Source: Flavobacteriaceae bacterium (lineage in GTDB: Bacteria; Bacteroidota; Bacteroidia; Flavobacteriales; Flavobacteriaceae). Taken from it: a stretch of DNA of 64,000 nt. The notes under the pieces are model-generated. The model was not told the origin of the DNA. It saw only the letters and a program-made list of their open reading frames with translations, and did no database searches. The translations under genes and the position numbers were made by a program. Positions within the stretch are counted from its first letter, which is position 1. Each line of letters begins with the position of its first letter. The stretch is from assembly GCA_013214065.1 (NCBI GenBank), contig JABSPK010000014.1, positions 23,478 through 87,477 of the forward strand, written 5' to 3'. Positions 37,788 through 47,288 of this stretch are shown here, piece by piece.

Positions 37788-39689
37788 ATGAAAAAAAGCG
37801 TCAAAATAGTTGCGGCAATTTTAATATTAGTGTTGATCAGCGAAAATGCCAAAGCACAAGAACAAGTTTCAATTCCAGAAAAAGACAAGGCCTTATCCTA
37901 CTACGATCGGGATAAAATAGACGTCAGTAACCTGCGACATTTTTATGATGGCATGCTCATGGCGGATGTAATGATCCATGCGGATGCGATGTTCGATGCT
38001 GAATCGAAATGGAAGATGACCCTTTATCAAATGATTCGATTGGGAAGCAATCATTATCAGCTTAGAAGTGCCTACCAATTGTACCTTATGGGAACCCCCA
38101 TGAATGAGGTATTGGGCATATGGTCGCCCGATCATATTGAATCGATCAAAGACAAGCGCCTACAGGCCGCATTCCAATACATAAAGCAAATTACCTCCTA
38201 TCCCTCTGAAGTAAACGGCGACACCCATGGGTTACTTCGCACCCATTTTATTGATCGTCAGATTGCAGAATTAATGGAGCTTGCCGCAATCAATGCTGAA
38301 AATGCACTCCACGACAACCTGTTACCCATACCTACGGATCAGAAAATGCTTGATTGGGGAATGAAGAACTTGAAGATGGTCGGTTGGAAACCCAAACATA
38401 ACAAAAGCAACAGTACCAACGAACAACGAGCCAATGCCTTTGTTGGTGATCTTCTAAAACAAGCATATACCGATGTCATCGCTAACTGGCATCCGGAAGA
38501 TTTGACAGCAGCAGCACCGGAATTTCAAAAGGATTTCGTGAATCTAGTGACCGGTTATGATGTTAGTCCTTCTTTAGAAGATGCGGATGGCGATGGTGTT
38601 GAAGATCCGTTTGATGCCGCCCCGAATGACCCAAAAAGTTGGAAGGCGCCGAATCAGGACAAAAACAAAACGTCAAAGGGATCCACATCAAAATTCAATA
38701 GTGCTGCCTACGATTTCCAATACTACAAAAGACCTACGGCCCAGAAAAGCGAGTATCCCTATAGCGATAGAAACAAGTTCGATACGGAGTGGACACGTCA
38801 GAGTTCCGTCGGGACCGCAAAAATGGAAGATTATTTCTCCGGTATTGATCGCGCTACTTCAATGAAGTTCAGATGGCAGTTCTTTTTTATATATCAGCTT
38901 TCCGCCGGCTGTGTGCATTGTAAAGTGCATGGGTCTTATGGAATCTATTTAAAAACCCAGGAGAACTTTCCAAATGGTAAAATCACCGAAGATGAAATGC
39001 CCGATGTAATGAAAGGAATCTATGCATTGTTCGATTTCGAACGGTCCGATATGTTCACGGAAGCTGAGAAATCGGCATTCCGCTTTGCTAGGGATGCGGC
39101 GGTCATACCGAATCGAACGACTGCGGCACATATAGAAGACCTGCGCCGGTATTATAGCGACAGGGAAATCCAGGAAATTATCATGACGCTATTGGCAGGG
39201 GCGCGACTGTCAACGGGAATGCTATCCCAGATAACGGTTACGGATCGCTTGTCAATGACGTTCGCACTCAGGCATTTAACCCCAAACGGTTGGAATCCCG
39301 GACAGCATATCGGGTGGCCAAATGAACAACGACGTTACTACATGTCTGAAGCAGGGCAAGCCGCTGCCGACTTTATGCAACAAGGTAAAGTTTTTGATTC
39401 GGCTTCCGAATGGCTTGACACCCATGTACCATTGGCCGTCGACACCGATGGCGATGGAGTAGACGACGAATTTGATGGTTTCCCTAACAATCCTGAAAAA
39501 TGGGCAGACACGGACAAAGATGGTCTGGAAGACAATCTTGATGACGACATTGATGGGGATGGCTTATCGAATGAAGAAGAGTTGATTGCCCGGACTTTTC
39601 CATATAAAGCCGATTCTGACGGTGACGGAGTAGATGATGCCACCGAAATAAAGAACGGTACCGATCCTATCGACCCACATCATTTTTAG
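37788..39689 (+). CDS. Secreted tandem AhpD-like protein with calcium-binding type-3 repeats
   Basis: 633 residues with a Sec signal peptide (cleavage after NAKAQ). Two homologous halves each have an AhpD-like helical domain and a Ca-binding DxDxDGxxD block. Half two (about 360-575) contains AGCVHCKVHG with Cys375, Cys378 and His381, then RFARDAAVIPN and YYSDREIQEIIMTLL, the carboxymuconolactone decarboxylase pattern. Half one (about 72-285) aligns (GSNHYQLRS against GCVHCKVHG, HFIDRQIAELM against YYSDREIQEIIM) but has lost both Cys. Type-3 blocks occur at 265-285 and 551-630. A peroxidase- or thiol-related secreted protein is inferred; no exact family is known to me. Confidence 0.72.
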   Translation: MKKSVKIVAAILILVLISENAKAQEQVSIPEKDKALSYYDRDKIDVSNLRHFYDGMLMADVMIHADAMFDAESKWKMTLYQMIRLGSNHYQLRSAYQLYLMGTPMNEVLGIWSPDHIESIKDKRLQAAFQYIKQITSYPSEVNGDTHGLLRTHFIDRQIAELMELAAINAENALHDNLLPIPTDQKMLDWGMKNLKMVGWKPKHNKSNSTNEQRANAFVGDLLKQAYTDVIANWHPEDLTAAAPEFQKDFVNLVTGYDVSPSLEDADGDGVEDPFDAAPNDPKSWKAPNQDKNKTSKGSTSKFNSAAYDFQYYKRPTAQKSEYPYSDRNKFDTEWTRQSSVGTAKMEDYFSGIDRATSMKFRWQFFFIYQLSAGCVHCKVHGSYGIYLKTQENFPNGKITEDEMPDVMKGIYALFDFERSDMFTEAEKSAFRFARDAAVIPNRTTAAHIEDLRRYYSDREIQEIIMTLLAGARLSTGMLSQITVTDRLSMTFALRHLTPNGWNPGQHIGWPNEQRRYYMSEAGQAAADFMQQGKVFDSASEWLDTHVPLAVDTDGDGVDDEFDGFPNNPEKWADTDKDGLEDNLDDDIDGDGLSNEEELIARTFPYKADSDGDGVDDATEIKNGTDPIDPHHF

Positions 39690-39747
39690 TTAATCCGCAA
39701 AGATTCCAAAAACAGCAATCAACTTATTAACATTTAATCATAATACT

Positions 39748-41058
39748 ATGAAATTTCAATGCACAGTTTTTCTTGCTTTATTTCTTTTGACCATCGCATG
39801 CAGCGAATCTACAGCCGATGGGTCTTCAGAACAAACTTTGAACGCCAAGGTTTCGACCGAGATTCCGATTTGGGCGAAATTAGATGGAGCGAACGTACTA
39901 GCCTTTGGTCCTGATAACGTCCTCTTTATTGGCGACAGTAAAGGAGCACGGATATATGCAGTTACAACGGAGGCGACCGAACTAAAGGATGCCATACCCT
40001 ACAATCTCGAAGGATTCGATCTTCTTGCAGGGGAAAAACTTGGTCTTTCACCAAGGGATGTGATCATCAACGACATGAAAATACATCCTATGAGCCAAGA
40101 AGCCTACGTGTCCATAAAATTAGGGCACGAACCAAGTGCTAAATCCGTCATAGCAATCGTAAACCCAACAACCTCCGAAATTCGATTATTGAAAATCGGC
40201 AAAGCCAACACGATCCAAGTTTCAATTGACAATCCCGCTTCACCTGATTTAGTGTTTTGGGAAGAAACCCCGGCTTCAACACTGAGTATAACTGACATCG
40301 ATTATCATGATGGACATATTTATGTTGCTGGTTTGACCAATAGTGAATTCGCTTCGACACTTCGAAAGATCGAGTACCCATTCGATAATGTACAGGAATC
40401 CGTAAATAGCATAGAAATGTACCATGCGGTACATACGCAAAACGAAACAAGGGCACCTATTCGAACGATGCTTTTTGATAAAATCAACGGCGAATCCACC
40501 TTGTTGGCAAGTTATACCTGTACTCCCCTAGTTACGATTCCCGTAGATCAAATTGAAAAAGGAGCGAATATCGTCGGTAAGACCATTGCCGAATTAGGCT
40601 TTGGAAATACGCCTATCGATATGTTGATCGTAACCACCCAGGGGTTCGACGGTTCAACTGGCAAGAGTCTTTTAGTTACCAATAAGAACAGAGGAGGTAC
40701 GATGATACCATATGAAAGCCTCATTTCGGGTACCGAAGGGCAAGGTATGGCCGGACAACAAGTGATGTATGCATCTGGGCTTGAAGGCATTCAAGAAATC
40801 CCATTGGCTAACGTGATGCAAATAGACATTCAAAACGCACAAAGGCTAGGTGTAGTCCGTAGGAATATTGAAACCGGAGGTATTGATTTGATCTCAGAAC
40901 TTACGGGCACCTATTTGCGGTTAAGCGATTATATCTCTGAATATGACTTTCCTGATTATAGATACCCAGAGGTACAAGAAGGAACCAAACAATATCACGA
41001 CATGGTCAAACAAATGGAAGGATATCCTGAATTGACATCCAAAAAAATGGGCAGATAA
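39748..41058 (+). CDS. Beta-propeller-like lipoprotein, 436 aa
   Basis: The lipobox LTIAC puts the lipidated Cys at 18. The mature protein shows repeated strand units (ANVLAFGPDNVLFIGDSKGARIYA, IIN DMKIHPMSQEAYVSI, ITDIDYHDGHIYVAGLTNSEF) typical of SMP30/NHL-like or quinoprotein-type propellers, without a clear metal site. It lies between the AhpD-like gene and an Ig-like lipoprotein, all in the same orientation and closely spaced. Likely an outer-membrane or periplasmic binding protein; ligand unknown. Confidence 0.68.
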   Translation: MKFQCTVFLALFLLTIACSESTADGSSEQTLNAKVSTEIPIWAKLDGANVLAFGPDNVLFIGDSKGARIYAVTTEATELKDAIPYNLEGFDLLAGEKLGLSPRDVIINDMKIHPMSQEAYVSIKLGHEPSAKSVIAIVNPTTSEIRLLKIGKANTIQVSIDNPASPDLVFWEETPASTLSITDIDYHDGHIYVAGLTNSEFASTLRKIEYPFDNVQESVNSIEMYHAVHTQNETRAPIRTMLFDKINGESTLLASYTCTPLVTIPVDQIEKGANIVGKTIAELGFGNTPIDMLIVTTQGFDGSTGKSLLVTNKNRGGTMIPYESLISGTEGQGMAGQQVMYASGLEGIQEIPLANVMQIDIQNAQRLGVVRRNIETGGIDLISELTGTYLRLSDYISEYDFPDYRYPEVQEGTKQYHDMVKQMEGYPELTSKKMGR

Positions 41059-41082
41059 ATCGATCCGAACCTTGGTTTCGAA

Positions 41083-41880
41083 ATGAAGAAATTTTATGGC
41101 ATTTTAAGTTGGTTAATGATGGTAACGGCTTGTTCCGATCACGTGGAAAATCCCACGGTACAGGCCGTTTATCCATGAGCGGACAGCTTGCCGGAAAATT
41201 TACTTCGCATGTATGTTCAATTTTCCAAACCGATGAAAACAAGGGGGAATCTTGAAAAAATCAAACTTTTTGATCATGAAGGAATTGAAGTTGAAAACGT
41301 CTTCTTCAATAACGTTCATGAACTATGGAACAACGAGCAGACCCAGCTCACCCTAATTGTAGATCCCGCTCGGGTAAAAACAGGTTTAAGGGCAAATGAA
41401 GCGTACGGGCGTGCGCTTGAGCCGAATAAAACATACACTTTGACCATTGAAGGATTGGAAGACGTGGACCATCAAAAACTCCATCCGGTCTACAAAAAAA
41501 AATTCTTCGTAACTAAGGCGGACAGTACAATACCAGCAACCAAGAACTGGAAATTTACGATCCCAAAAGCGAATGGTAATGCAAGCTTTATGGCGGAATT
41601 TCCTGAAATGTTAGACTATAATTCCTTGCTACAACGCTTGGTCATTACGGATAATCATAATAATCCTATTCAGGGAACGGTCACGATTAAAAACGAAGAG
41701 ACCCAGTGGTTTTTTACACCTAATGACCCCTGGACTATGGGCTGGTATACGCTATATATCAATACCCGTTTGGAAGATCCTGCCGGTAATAATCCCAATG
41801 GATCGTTCGACCATAAAATAGGCAGTTTGAAGTATGAAAAGGAGGGTGTAATTGAACAAATTGCATTCAAAATAGAATAA
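41083..41880 (+). pseudogene. Ig-like lipoprotein interrupted by in-frame TGA
   Basis: The frame starts at ATG 41083 with a lipoprotein signal (VTACSD, Cys17) and meets TGA at 41176-41178 after 31 codons, then stays open for 233 codons to the stop at 41878-41880. The rest is beta-sandwich sequence, including NLLRMYVQFSKPM, NVHELWNN and RVKTGLRANEAYG, a pattern seen in secreted proteins of many environmental bacteria. Without readthrough the lipoprotein would be lost; a GTG or ATG restart inside the domain would not be exported. Spaced 24 bases from the propeller lipoprotein. Confidence 0.78.
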
Positions 41881-41894
41881 CAAATCATTGATGA

Positions 41895-42260
41895 ATGAGT
41901 GAAAAACAGAAAACAGCGATTTACTTCCTCAGCACGGGCATCCTGACCTTGTTCCTATTAAGTTCAACCATTTGGGGTTATTTTATGAAGACCGCCTTGA
42001 TCAAGGACGTTTTTGAATCCTTAGGTTATCCGCGGTATTTGGTGCTTCCATTGGGGGTGGTCAAGATCATAGGGCTTTTATCACTATGGTTCATTTCGGA
42101 ACGTTCCATAAAAGAATGGACATACGCGGGTTTCTTTTTTGTTTTCCTATTGGCTTTCCTTGCCCATCATAGGGTCAATGACAGCAGTTACTTTCAATCC
42201 ATTTCCGCGCTCATTCTATTATTCGCTTCATACGTCAGTTGCAAAACAATACATCCTTAA
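41895..42260 (+). CDS. DoxX-like small membrane protein
   Basis: 121 residues with four TM helices (about 8-25, 45-64, 74-92 and 100-116). The pattern FLSTGILTLFLLSSTIWGYF followed by GYPRYLVLPLGVVKIIGLLSLW is DoxX-like. Family members support redox processes in the membrane. ATG 41895 follows an overlapping ATG at 41891 in another frame. It sits 14 bases after the Ig-like gene and 9 before an FMN reductase, so it is probably in the same operon. Confidence 0.75.
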   Translation: MSEKQKTAIYFLSTGILTLFLLSSTIWGYFMKTALIKDVFESLGYPRYLVLPLGVVKIIGLLSLWFISERSIKEWTYAGFFFVFLLAFLAHHRVNDSSYFQSISALILLFASYVSCKTIHP

Positions 42261-42269
42261 AGATTTAAA

Positions 42270-42821
42270 ATGAAAAAGATTTTGGCTTTTGGCGCCAGCA
42301 ATAGCAAAGCATCCATCAATAAAAAATTCGCGTATTCCACCGCCGATCAACTGGTTAACGCGCATGTCATCAAAGTCGATTTAAACGATTTTACATCGCC
42401 ATTATATTCCATTGACCTGGAACGTGAAATAGGTGTACATGATTCGGCAATGGACTTCGATGCCCTTATCAGGGCCAGCGACGCAATCGTTGTTTCACTC
42501 GCAGAACACAATGGCTTACATACAGCGGCATTTAAGAATTTATGGGATTGGCTCTCTCGGATTCCAAGGGAAAAACCCATGAACATTTGGGGTGGAAAAC
42601 CCATGTATTTATTATCCACAAGTACAAGCAAAAAAAACGAAAGCAATGTCCACTTCGTATCCGAAAAGTTATTCCCTTTTTTCGGTGCCGACATTGTGGC
42701 AAGCTTCCATTTACCCTCATTCAATCATTATTTCAAGAACGATAGCATTGTTGTGCCATCCTATTCGGATGCCTTTAAAATCGAACTTCAAAAATTCCAA
42801 AATTTCCTTGATGCGCTCTAA
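42270..42821 (+). CDS. NAD(P)H-dependent FMN reductase
   Basis: 183 residues, flavodoxin-like fold. The phosphate-binding loop is AFGASNSKASINKKF, the flavin-contact segment is SLAEHNGLHTAAFKNLWDWLSR and a third loop is GGKPMYLLSTS, the usual signature of the NADPH-dependent FMN reductase family. Reduces flavin or quinone using NAD(P)H. It is 9 bases after the DoxX-like gene. Such pairs (DoxX plus reductase) occur in detoxification and redox clusters. Confidence 0.87.
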   Translation: MKKILAFGASNSKASINKKFAYSTADQLVNAHVIKVDLNDFTSPLYSIDLEREIGVHDSAMDFDALIRASDAIVVSLAEHNGLHTAAFKNLWDWLSRIPREKPMNIWGGKPMYLLSTSTSKKNESNVHFVSEKLFPFFGADIVASFHLPSFNHYFKNDSIVVPSYSDAFKIELQKFQNFLDAL

Positions 42822-42866
42822 GGGTGCGGAAGAAGTTCTAAAAAACTAACCCAATAACTACATAAA

Positions 42867-43442
42867 ATGCAAGAAGAAGTTACACCCCTGGAAACCTTCG
42901 AGACGAAAAAAGAACCTCGAAAAGCGTTCGCGACCTATATGCGCAACCAAAATAAGTTGTATGTGAATGCCATGAACATGATCGATCGGAAATCAGCCAT
43001 GATGATTCGGGTCAATTCGACCATAATTTCCGGCATTGTGGTGTTTTTTTCCCACATCAAGGAAATTGAAAATGGCATGTTCATGGGTGTGGTGATGGTG
43101 ATCACTTCTTTCGCTTCTTTGGTTTTTTCATTGTTCGCCTCAAAACCCAATTCATCCTTAATGGCCAAAAACCATGCAAAAAAGGTCATGGCCAAATACC
43201 CCGAAATCGCCAAAAACATCTTCCTGATCGGCATGCACAGCAAAGTTCCTTTAGCAGAATACGAGGAGGCTTACGACGAATTGGTACACAGCCAATCCCT
43301 ACAGATCGGCAATCAAGTCAGAGCTATGTACGTACTTGAAACCTACATCTTTTCGGCATTTAGGTTCGTAGATCTTGCTTACGGTTCATTCATTACCGGC
43401 TTTTTCATTTTGATAGTAACGTTTGCCATTTCAAATATTTAA
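42867..43442 (+). CDS. Pycsar-effector-type (DUF5706, PycTM-like) membrane protein
   Basis: 191 residues. A soluble N-terminal part is followed by the segment NAMNMIDRKSAMMIRVNSTI (residues 34-53) typical of the DUF5706/Pycsar effector TM domain, then TM helices at about 50-65, 71-92 and 172-189. Known PycTM effectors permeabilise the membrane in response to cyclic pyrimidine nucleotides made by a neighbouring PycC cyclase. No cyclase or ligand-binding domain lies nearby, so this is an orphan. It is preceded by the FMN reductase and followed after 2 bases by a giant outer-membrane protein. Confidence 0.68.
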   Translation: MQEEVTPLETFETKKEPRKAFATYMRNQNKLYVNAMNMIDRKSAMMIRVNSTIISGIVVFFSHIKEIENGMFMGVVMVITSFASLVFSLFASKPNSSLMAKNHAKKVMAKYPEIAKNIFLIGMHSKVPLAEYEEAYDELVHSQSLQIGNQVRAMYVLETYIFSAFRFVDLAYGSFITGFFILIVTFAISNI

Positions 43443-43444
43443 CC

Positions 43445-46400
43445 ATGATAAAGAGATACTATACATTGCTCCTACTTTGGTTTTTGATATCGGGTTGTGC
43501 GACAAAGAACATCCAACTAAAAGAAGCCAACTCGACGCTACCAAATAAACCGAACCTCGAAATCGACCATACGTTTTATGTATTGGGAAATGTTTCGGAT
43601 AGCCTGCAGGGCTCAGAGATCCTCCTGAACAACGAAAATATCGATCGAAACACCCATACACTGATCATATTGGGTAATGATCCGGAAACCGAAACAGGCA
43701 TCTCGGCCCTTCCATCCTTCAAAGGCAACGTATTCACCATACCAGGCACCAATGAATGGCAACAAGGTTTAAAGGGGCTTGGATCATACAAAAAAAAACA
43801 GGAGAACATGTTCGGGAAAAATTCCTTTAAACCTGAAAATGGATGCCCGATCGATAAAATCAAAATCAGCGAAAACATTGTTCTGGTGACTGTGGATAGC
43901 CAATGGTTTTTGAATGACTGGGATGATTTTCCGAATATGAACAGCGATTGCGACATCAAAACAAGGGAAGCTTTTTTTGATGAGTTCAAAAGCATCGTTA
44001 AGAAATCAATAGGCAAAACGACCCTTATCGCAATTTACCACCCTTTATACAGCAATGGCGAATATGGTGGACAATATAGTGCCATAAGCCATCTAAAACC
44101 ACTACCGGTAATAGGTACTATGAAAAACGTTTTAAGAAAGACCGGTGGCATACTGTCGACGGATCTTCAACACAAGCGATATCGGGAACTAAAAGATCGC
44201 TTGACCACACTTGCGCAAGACAACAACAAAGTCATATTCACCTCAGCACATGAAAAGAACCTGCAGTATCTCAAACAAGATAATTTACATCAAATTATCA
44301 GCGGTTCTATTTCAGGTACTACCGGAACCCGATTAAGTGGAGGTGGACAGTTCGCATATGCCAAAGCAGGGTACGCCATAATCGATGTGTATAAAGATGG
44401 TTCTTCAAATCTCAGGTTTTCTTCGCTCAACGATGATACGATCTATTTTGAAACCCCGCTTTTAGAAAGTGATGACGCAACACAAATAAAATTGCCTACC
44501 TATGGCCAGGAGTTTCCTAAAAAAATGTCAGCATCTATCTATTCGAAAGAAGAGACCCGCAAAACCGGGTTTTATAAATTCTTCTGGGGAGAAAGGTATC
44601 GCGAAGAATATAGTAGGGAAGTCAAAGTCCCAACGGTCAGTTTGGATACGCTTTTGGGCGGTCTTACACCAATACGAAGAGGCGGTGGAAACCAATCCAA
44701 GTCGCTAAGGTTGGAAGATAAGGATGGAGCCCAATACGTGATGCGGGCTTTACGCAAGGACGGTATTAAGTACCTACAGGCCGTAATGTTCAAAGAACAA
44801 TATATAAAAGGGCAATTTGAAGATACAAAAACCGCAGGACTGATTTTAGACGCTTTCACAGGGGCCTATCCTTATGCGCCTTTCGTTATCGGTGATTTGG
44901 CGAATGCCGTAGATGTTTTCCATACCGATCCCATCTTGTACTATGTACCCAAGCAAGATGCCCTGGGCCAGTTCAACTTAGATTATGGCAACGAACTTTA
45001 TATGATCGAGGAGCATACCTCGGAAGGCCACAGTGATCAAGCAAGTTTTGGTTTTAAGGACAAGATCATCAGTACGGACGAAATGCTTGCCCAGACCAAT
45101 AAAGATGAGGATATCGTCATAGACGAGGCCTCCTATATTAAAGCGCGCCTCTTCGATATGCTCATTGGGGATTGGGACAGGCACCAAGACCAATGGCGTT
45201 GGATCGAATTTAAGGAAAACGGCAAAAAGGTATATAGGCCCTTGCCAAGGGACCTGGATCAAGCATTCTCCAAAATGGATGATGGATTTTTATTGGGAAC
45301 TGCCACCGCGATGATGCCCACAGTGAGAATGATACGATCCTGTAGTAATGATCTGAAAGACGTTAAAGGAGTCAACATTGAACCTTTCCCTTTGGATTTG
45401 GCCCTAATCGAAGAAGCCGATAAAACGGTTTGGGACGCACAGGTTAAAATGATCCAAGAAAACCTTACCGACGAGATCATCGATAAGGCATTTTCGAAGC
45501 TACCACCCGAATTGAGTCCGGCCCCGATTTCGGACATCAAAGCGAAGTTGATTTCGAGAAGAGGTAATCTACAGAACATTTCAGATCGATACTATGCGCT
45601 GTTAAATAAGCATTGCATCATAAGAGGAACGAACAAAGACGATTGGTTCTCCATTGAAAGACTTGATAGCGGTAATACTAAAATAACGGTCTCTCGTATT
45701 AAGAACGGTGAAAAATCGGATGTTTTTCATGAACGTATCTATGATGCCGACGTCACCAAGGAGATTTGGATATACGGCCTGGACGATAAAGACATATTCG
45801 ACCTAAGCGGAACTTCCAAAGCAAAAATAAAAATTAGGCTTATTGGAGGTAAGAACAATGACACCTACGAAATTGAAAATGGAAGCCGACTGAAGCTATA
45901 TGACTATAGGACGAAGAAAAATACCTTTACTTCAACTAAAGGACTAAAAAAACTTACGGATGATTATGAAACCAATTTGTACGATTACAAAAAACCAAAA
46001 GCCAACAACAACCAAATTATGCCTGCAATAGCATCCAATCCGGATGATGGATTTAAGATCGGGCTTGAAGACACTTACACCCATTATGGTTTTGAAAGAA
46101 ACCCGTTTACTTCACAACATAAGCTATCCGCAGCATATTACTTTGCGACGGAAGGGTACGAAATCAATTACAACGGTGAATTCGCCAATGCGGTAGGAAA
46201 CGGTAATCTACGGATCAATGTCAATTACAACAGTCCGAACTATGCCATCAATTTCTTTGGTTATGGTAACTCTACTCCTAACCCGGAAGCGGATGAAAAT
46301 GACAATCTAGATGTGGATCTGGATTACAACCGGGTTAAGATAAGGACCTTCAGCGTAGAACCCACACTGATTTGGAAGGCCCCCCTTGGTTCATCATTTA

Positions 46401-47110
46401 GCATTAAGGCACTCTACGAGAGTAATGAGGTCGAACGCACGGAGGGCCGTTTTTTGGACGAGGCGATTTCGATAAACGATGCTTTGGGCACCTTGGCTGT
46501 TGACGGATCTTTATTTGAAAACCAAGACTTCTGGGGAGCCGAAATAGCGTATCATTTTGAAAATAAAGACGATGATGCCTTTCCTACTTTAGGCCTGCAG
46601 TTTTCCTTGGGGGCAGGGTATAAGAACAATGTTTCAACCGAGAAAGGATTTGGCTATATCCTTCCTGAACTCGGTATTGATTACAAGCTTGTCCCCAATG
46701 GGAATGTCGTACTGGCGACCGATATAAGGGCACATGTAAACATAGGTGACGATTTTGAATTTTATCAAGCGGCTACCCTAGGGGCGAATACCGGTCTCAG
46801 AGGCTATAGGAACGAACGTTTCACCGGGAAACATAAGATCGTACAATCAACGGATTTACGTTGCAACTTTAGTGATTTAAGAACGAATTTTTTACCCATC
46901 CATCTAGGAATCTATGCTGGTTTCGATTATGGAAAGGTGTGGGTAGACGACGCTTTGGTTTTCGATGCGGACTTTAACGATGCGAACCTTAATACCTCTT
47001 TCGGGGGCGGGTTCTTCGTTAACATGTCCGATATAATGACGGCTAACTTCTCGGTCTTTAACAGCGATGATAATGTAAGGTTCGCTTTTAGACTAGGTTT
47101 TGGGTTTTAA
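43445..47110 (+). CDS. Lipoprotein pseudo-phosphoesterase fused to kinase-like domain and outer-membrane barrel
   Basis: 1221 residues with lipobox ISGC (Cys18). Residues about 45-330 follow the calcineurin-like phosphoesterase order, but the metal motifs read LGNVSD, LGNDPE and GTNEW where GD, GDN and GNHD/E are expected; the later AIYHPLYSNG and SAHEKNL are relatively conserved. Residues about 395-660 contain IKARLFDMLIGDWDRHQDQWRW and LPRDLDQAF, reminiscent of atypical kinase folds (HipA/PI4K-like). The C-terminal 340 residues form a BamA-like beta barrel ending in Phe. The architecture is known in Bacteroidota; loss of the metal site suggests a binding role. Confidence 0.72.
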   Translation: MIKRYYTLLLLWFLISGCATKNIQLKEANSTLPNKPNLEIDHTFYVLGNVSDSLQGSEILLNNENIDRNTHTLIILGNDPETETGISALPSFKGNVFTIPGTNEWQQGLKGLGSYKKKQENMFGKNSFKPENGCPIDKIKISENIVLVTVDSQWFLNDWDDFPNMNSDCDIKTREAFFDEFKSIVKKSIGKTTLIAIYHPLYSNGEYGGQYSAISHLKPLPVIGTMKNVLRKTGGILSTDLQHKRYRELKDRLTTLAQDNNKVIFTSAHEKNLQYLKQDNLHQIISGSISGTTGTRLSGGGQFAYAKAGYAIIDVYKDGSSNLRFSSLNDDTIYFETPLLESDDATQIKLPTYGQEFPKKMSASIYSKEETRKTGFYKFFWGERYREEYSREVKVPTVSLDTLLGGLTPIRRGGGNQSKSLRLEDKDGAQYVMRALRKDGIKYLQAVMFKEQYIKGQFEDTKTAGLILDAFTGAYPYAPFVIGDLANAVDVFHTDPILYYVPKQDALGQFNLDYGNELYMIEEHTSEGHSDQASFGFKDKIISTDEMLAQTNKDEDIVIDEASYIKARLFDMLIGDWDRHQDQWRWIEFKENGKKVYRPLPRDLDQAFSKMDDGFLLGTATAMMPTVRMIRSCSNDLKDVKGVNIEPFPLDLALIEEADKTVWDAQVKMIQENLTDEIIDKAFSKLPPELSPAPISDIKAKLISRRGNLQNISDRYYALLNKHCIIRGTNKDDWFSIERLDSGNTKITVSRIKNGEKSDVFHERIYDADVTKEIWIYGLDDKDIFDLSGTSKAKIKIRLIGGKNNDTYEIENGSRLKLYDYRTKKNTFTSTKGLKKLTDDYETNLYDYKKPKANNNQIMPAIASNPDDGFKIGLEDTYTHYGFERNPFTSQHKLSAAYYFATEGYEINYNGEFANAVGNGNLRINVNYNSPNYAINFFGYGNSTPNPEADENDNLDVDLDYNRVKIRTFSVEPTLIWKAPLGSSFSIKALYESNEVERTEGRFLDEAISINDALGTLAVDGSLFENQDFWGAEIAYHFENKDDDAFPTLGLQFSLGAGYKNNVSTEKGFGYILPELGIDYKLVPNGNVVLATDIRAHVNIGDDFEFYQAATLGANTGLRGYRNERFTGKHKIVQSTDLRCNFSDLRTNFLPIHLGIYAGFDYGKVWVDDALVFDADFNDANLNTSFGGGFFVNMSDIMTANFSVFNSDDNVRFAFRLGFGF

Positions 47111-47288
47111 AGTCAGTGCGTAAATACAGATAACTGTTTGAACGATGGAGCAGCCGTTCAAGATAAGACCCTAAGGGGATTGGATTGGAAGCGGAATTAT
47201 CAGGTTTGGCGCCGGTAAAACAACATTCAAATGGTGGCGAAAGTTCCATAAAACCTTCTGGAAATTCGCCATAATAAAGAAGCATGCG

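Noticed and set aside
18640..41178. Selenocysteine at the in-frame TGA codons
   Set aside because: The positions do not correspond to redox-active Cys of the families, no SECIS-like hairpin was noticed, and one of the stops is TAA.
43445..47110. A complete Pycsar or CBASS defence system around the PycTM-like gene
   Set aside because: No cyclase, ubiquitin-like or nuclease gene is adjacent; the neighbouring large gene is an outer-membrane fusion.
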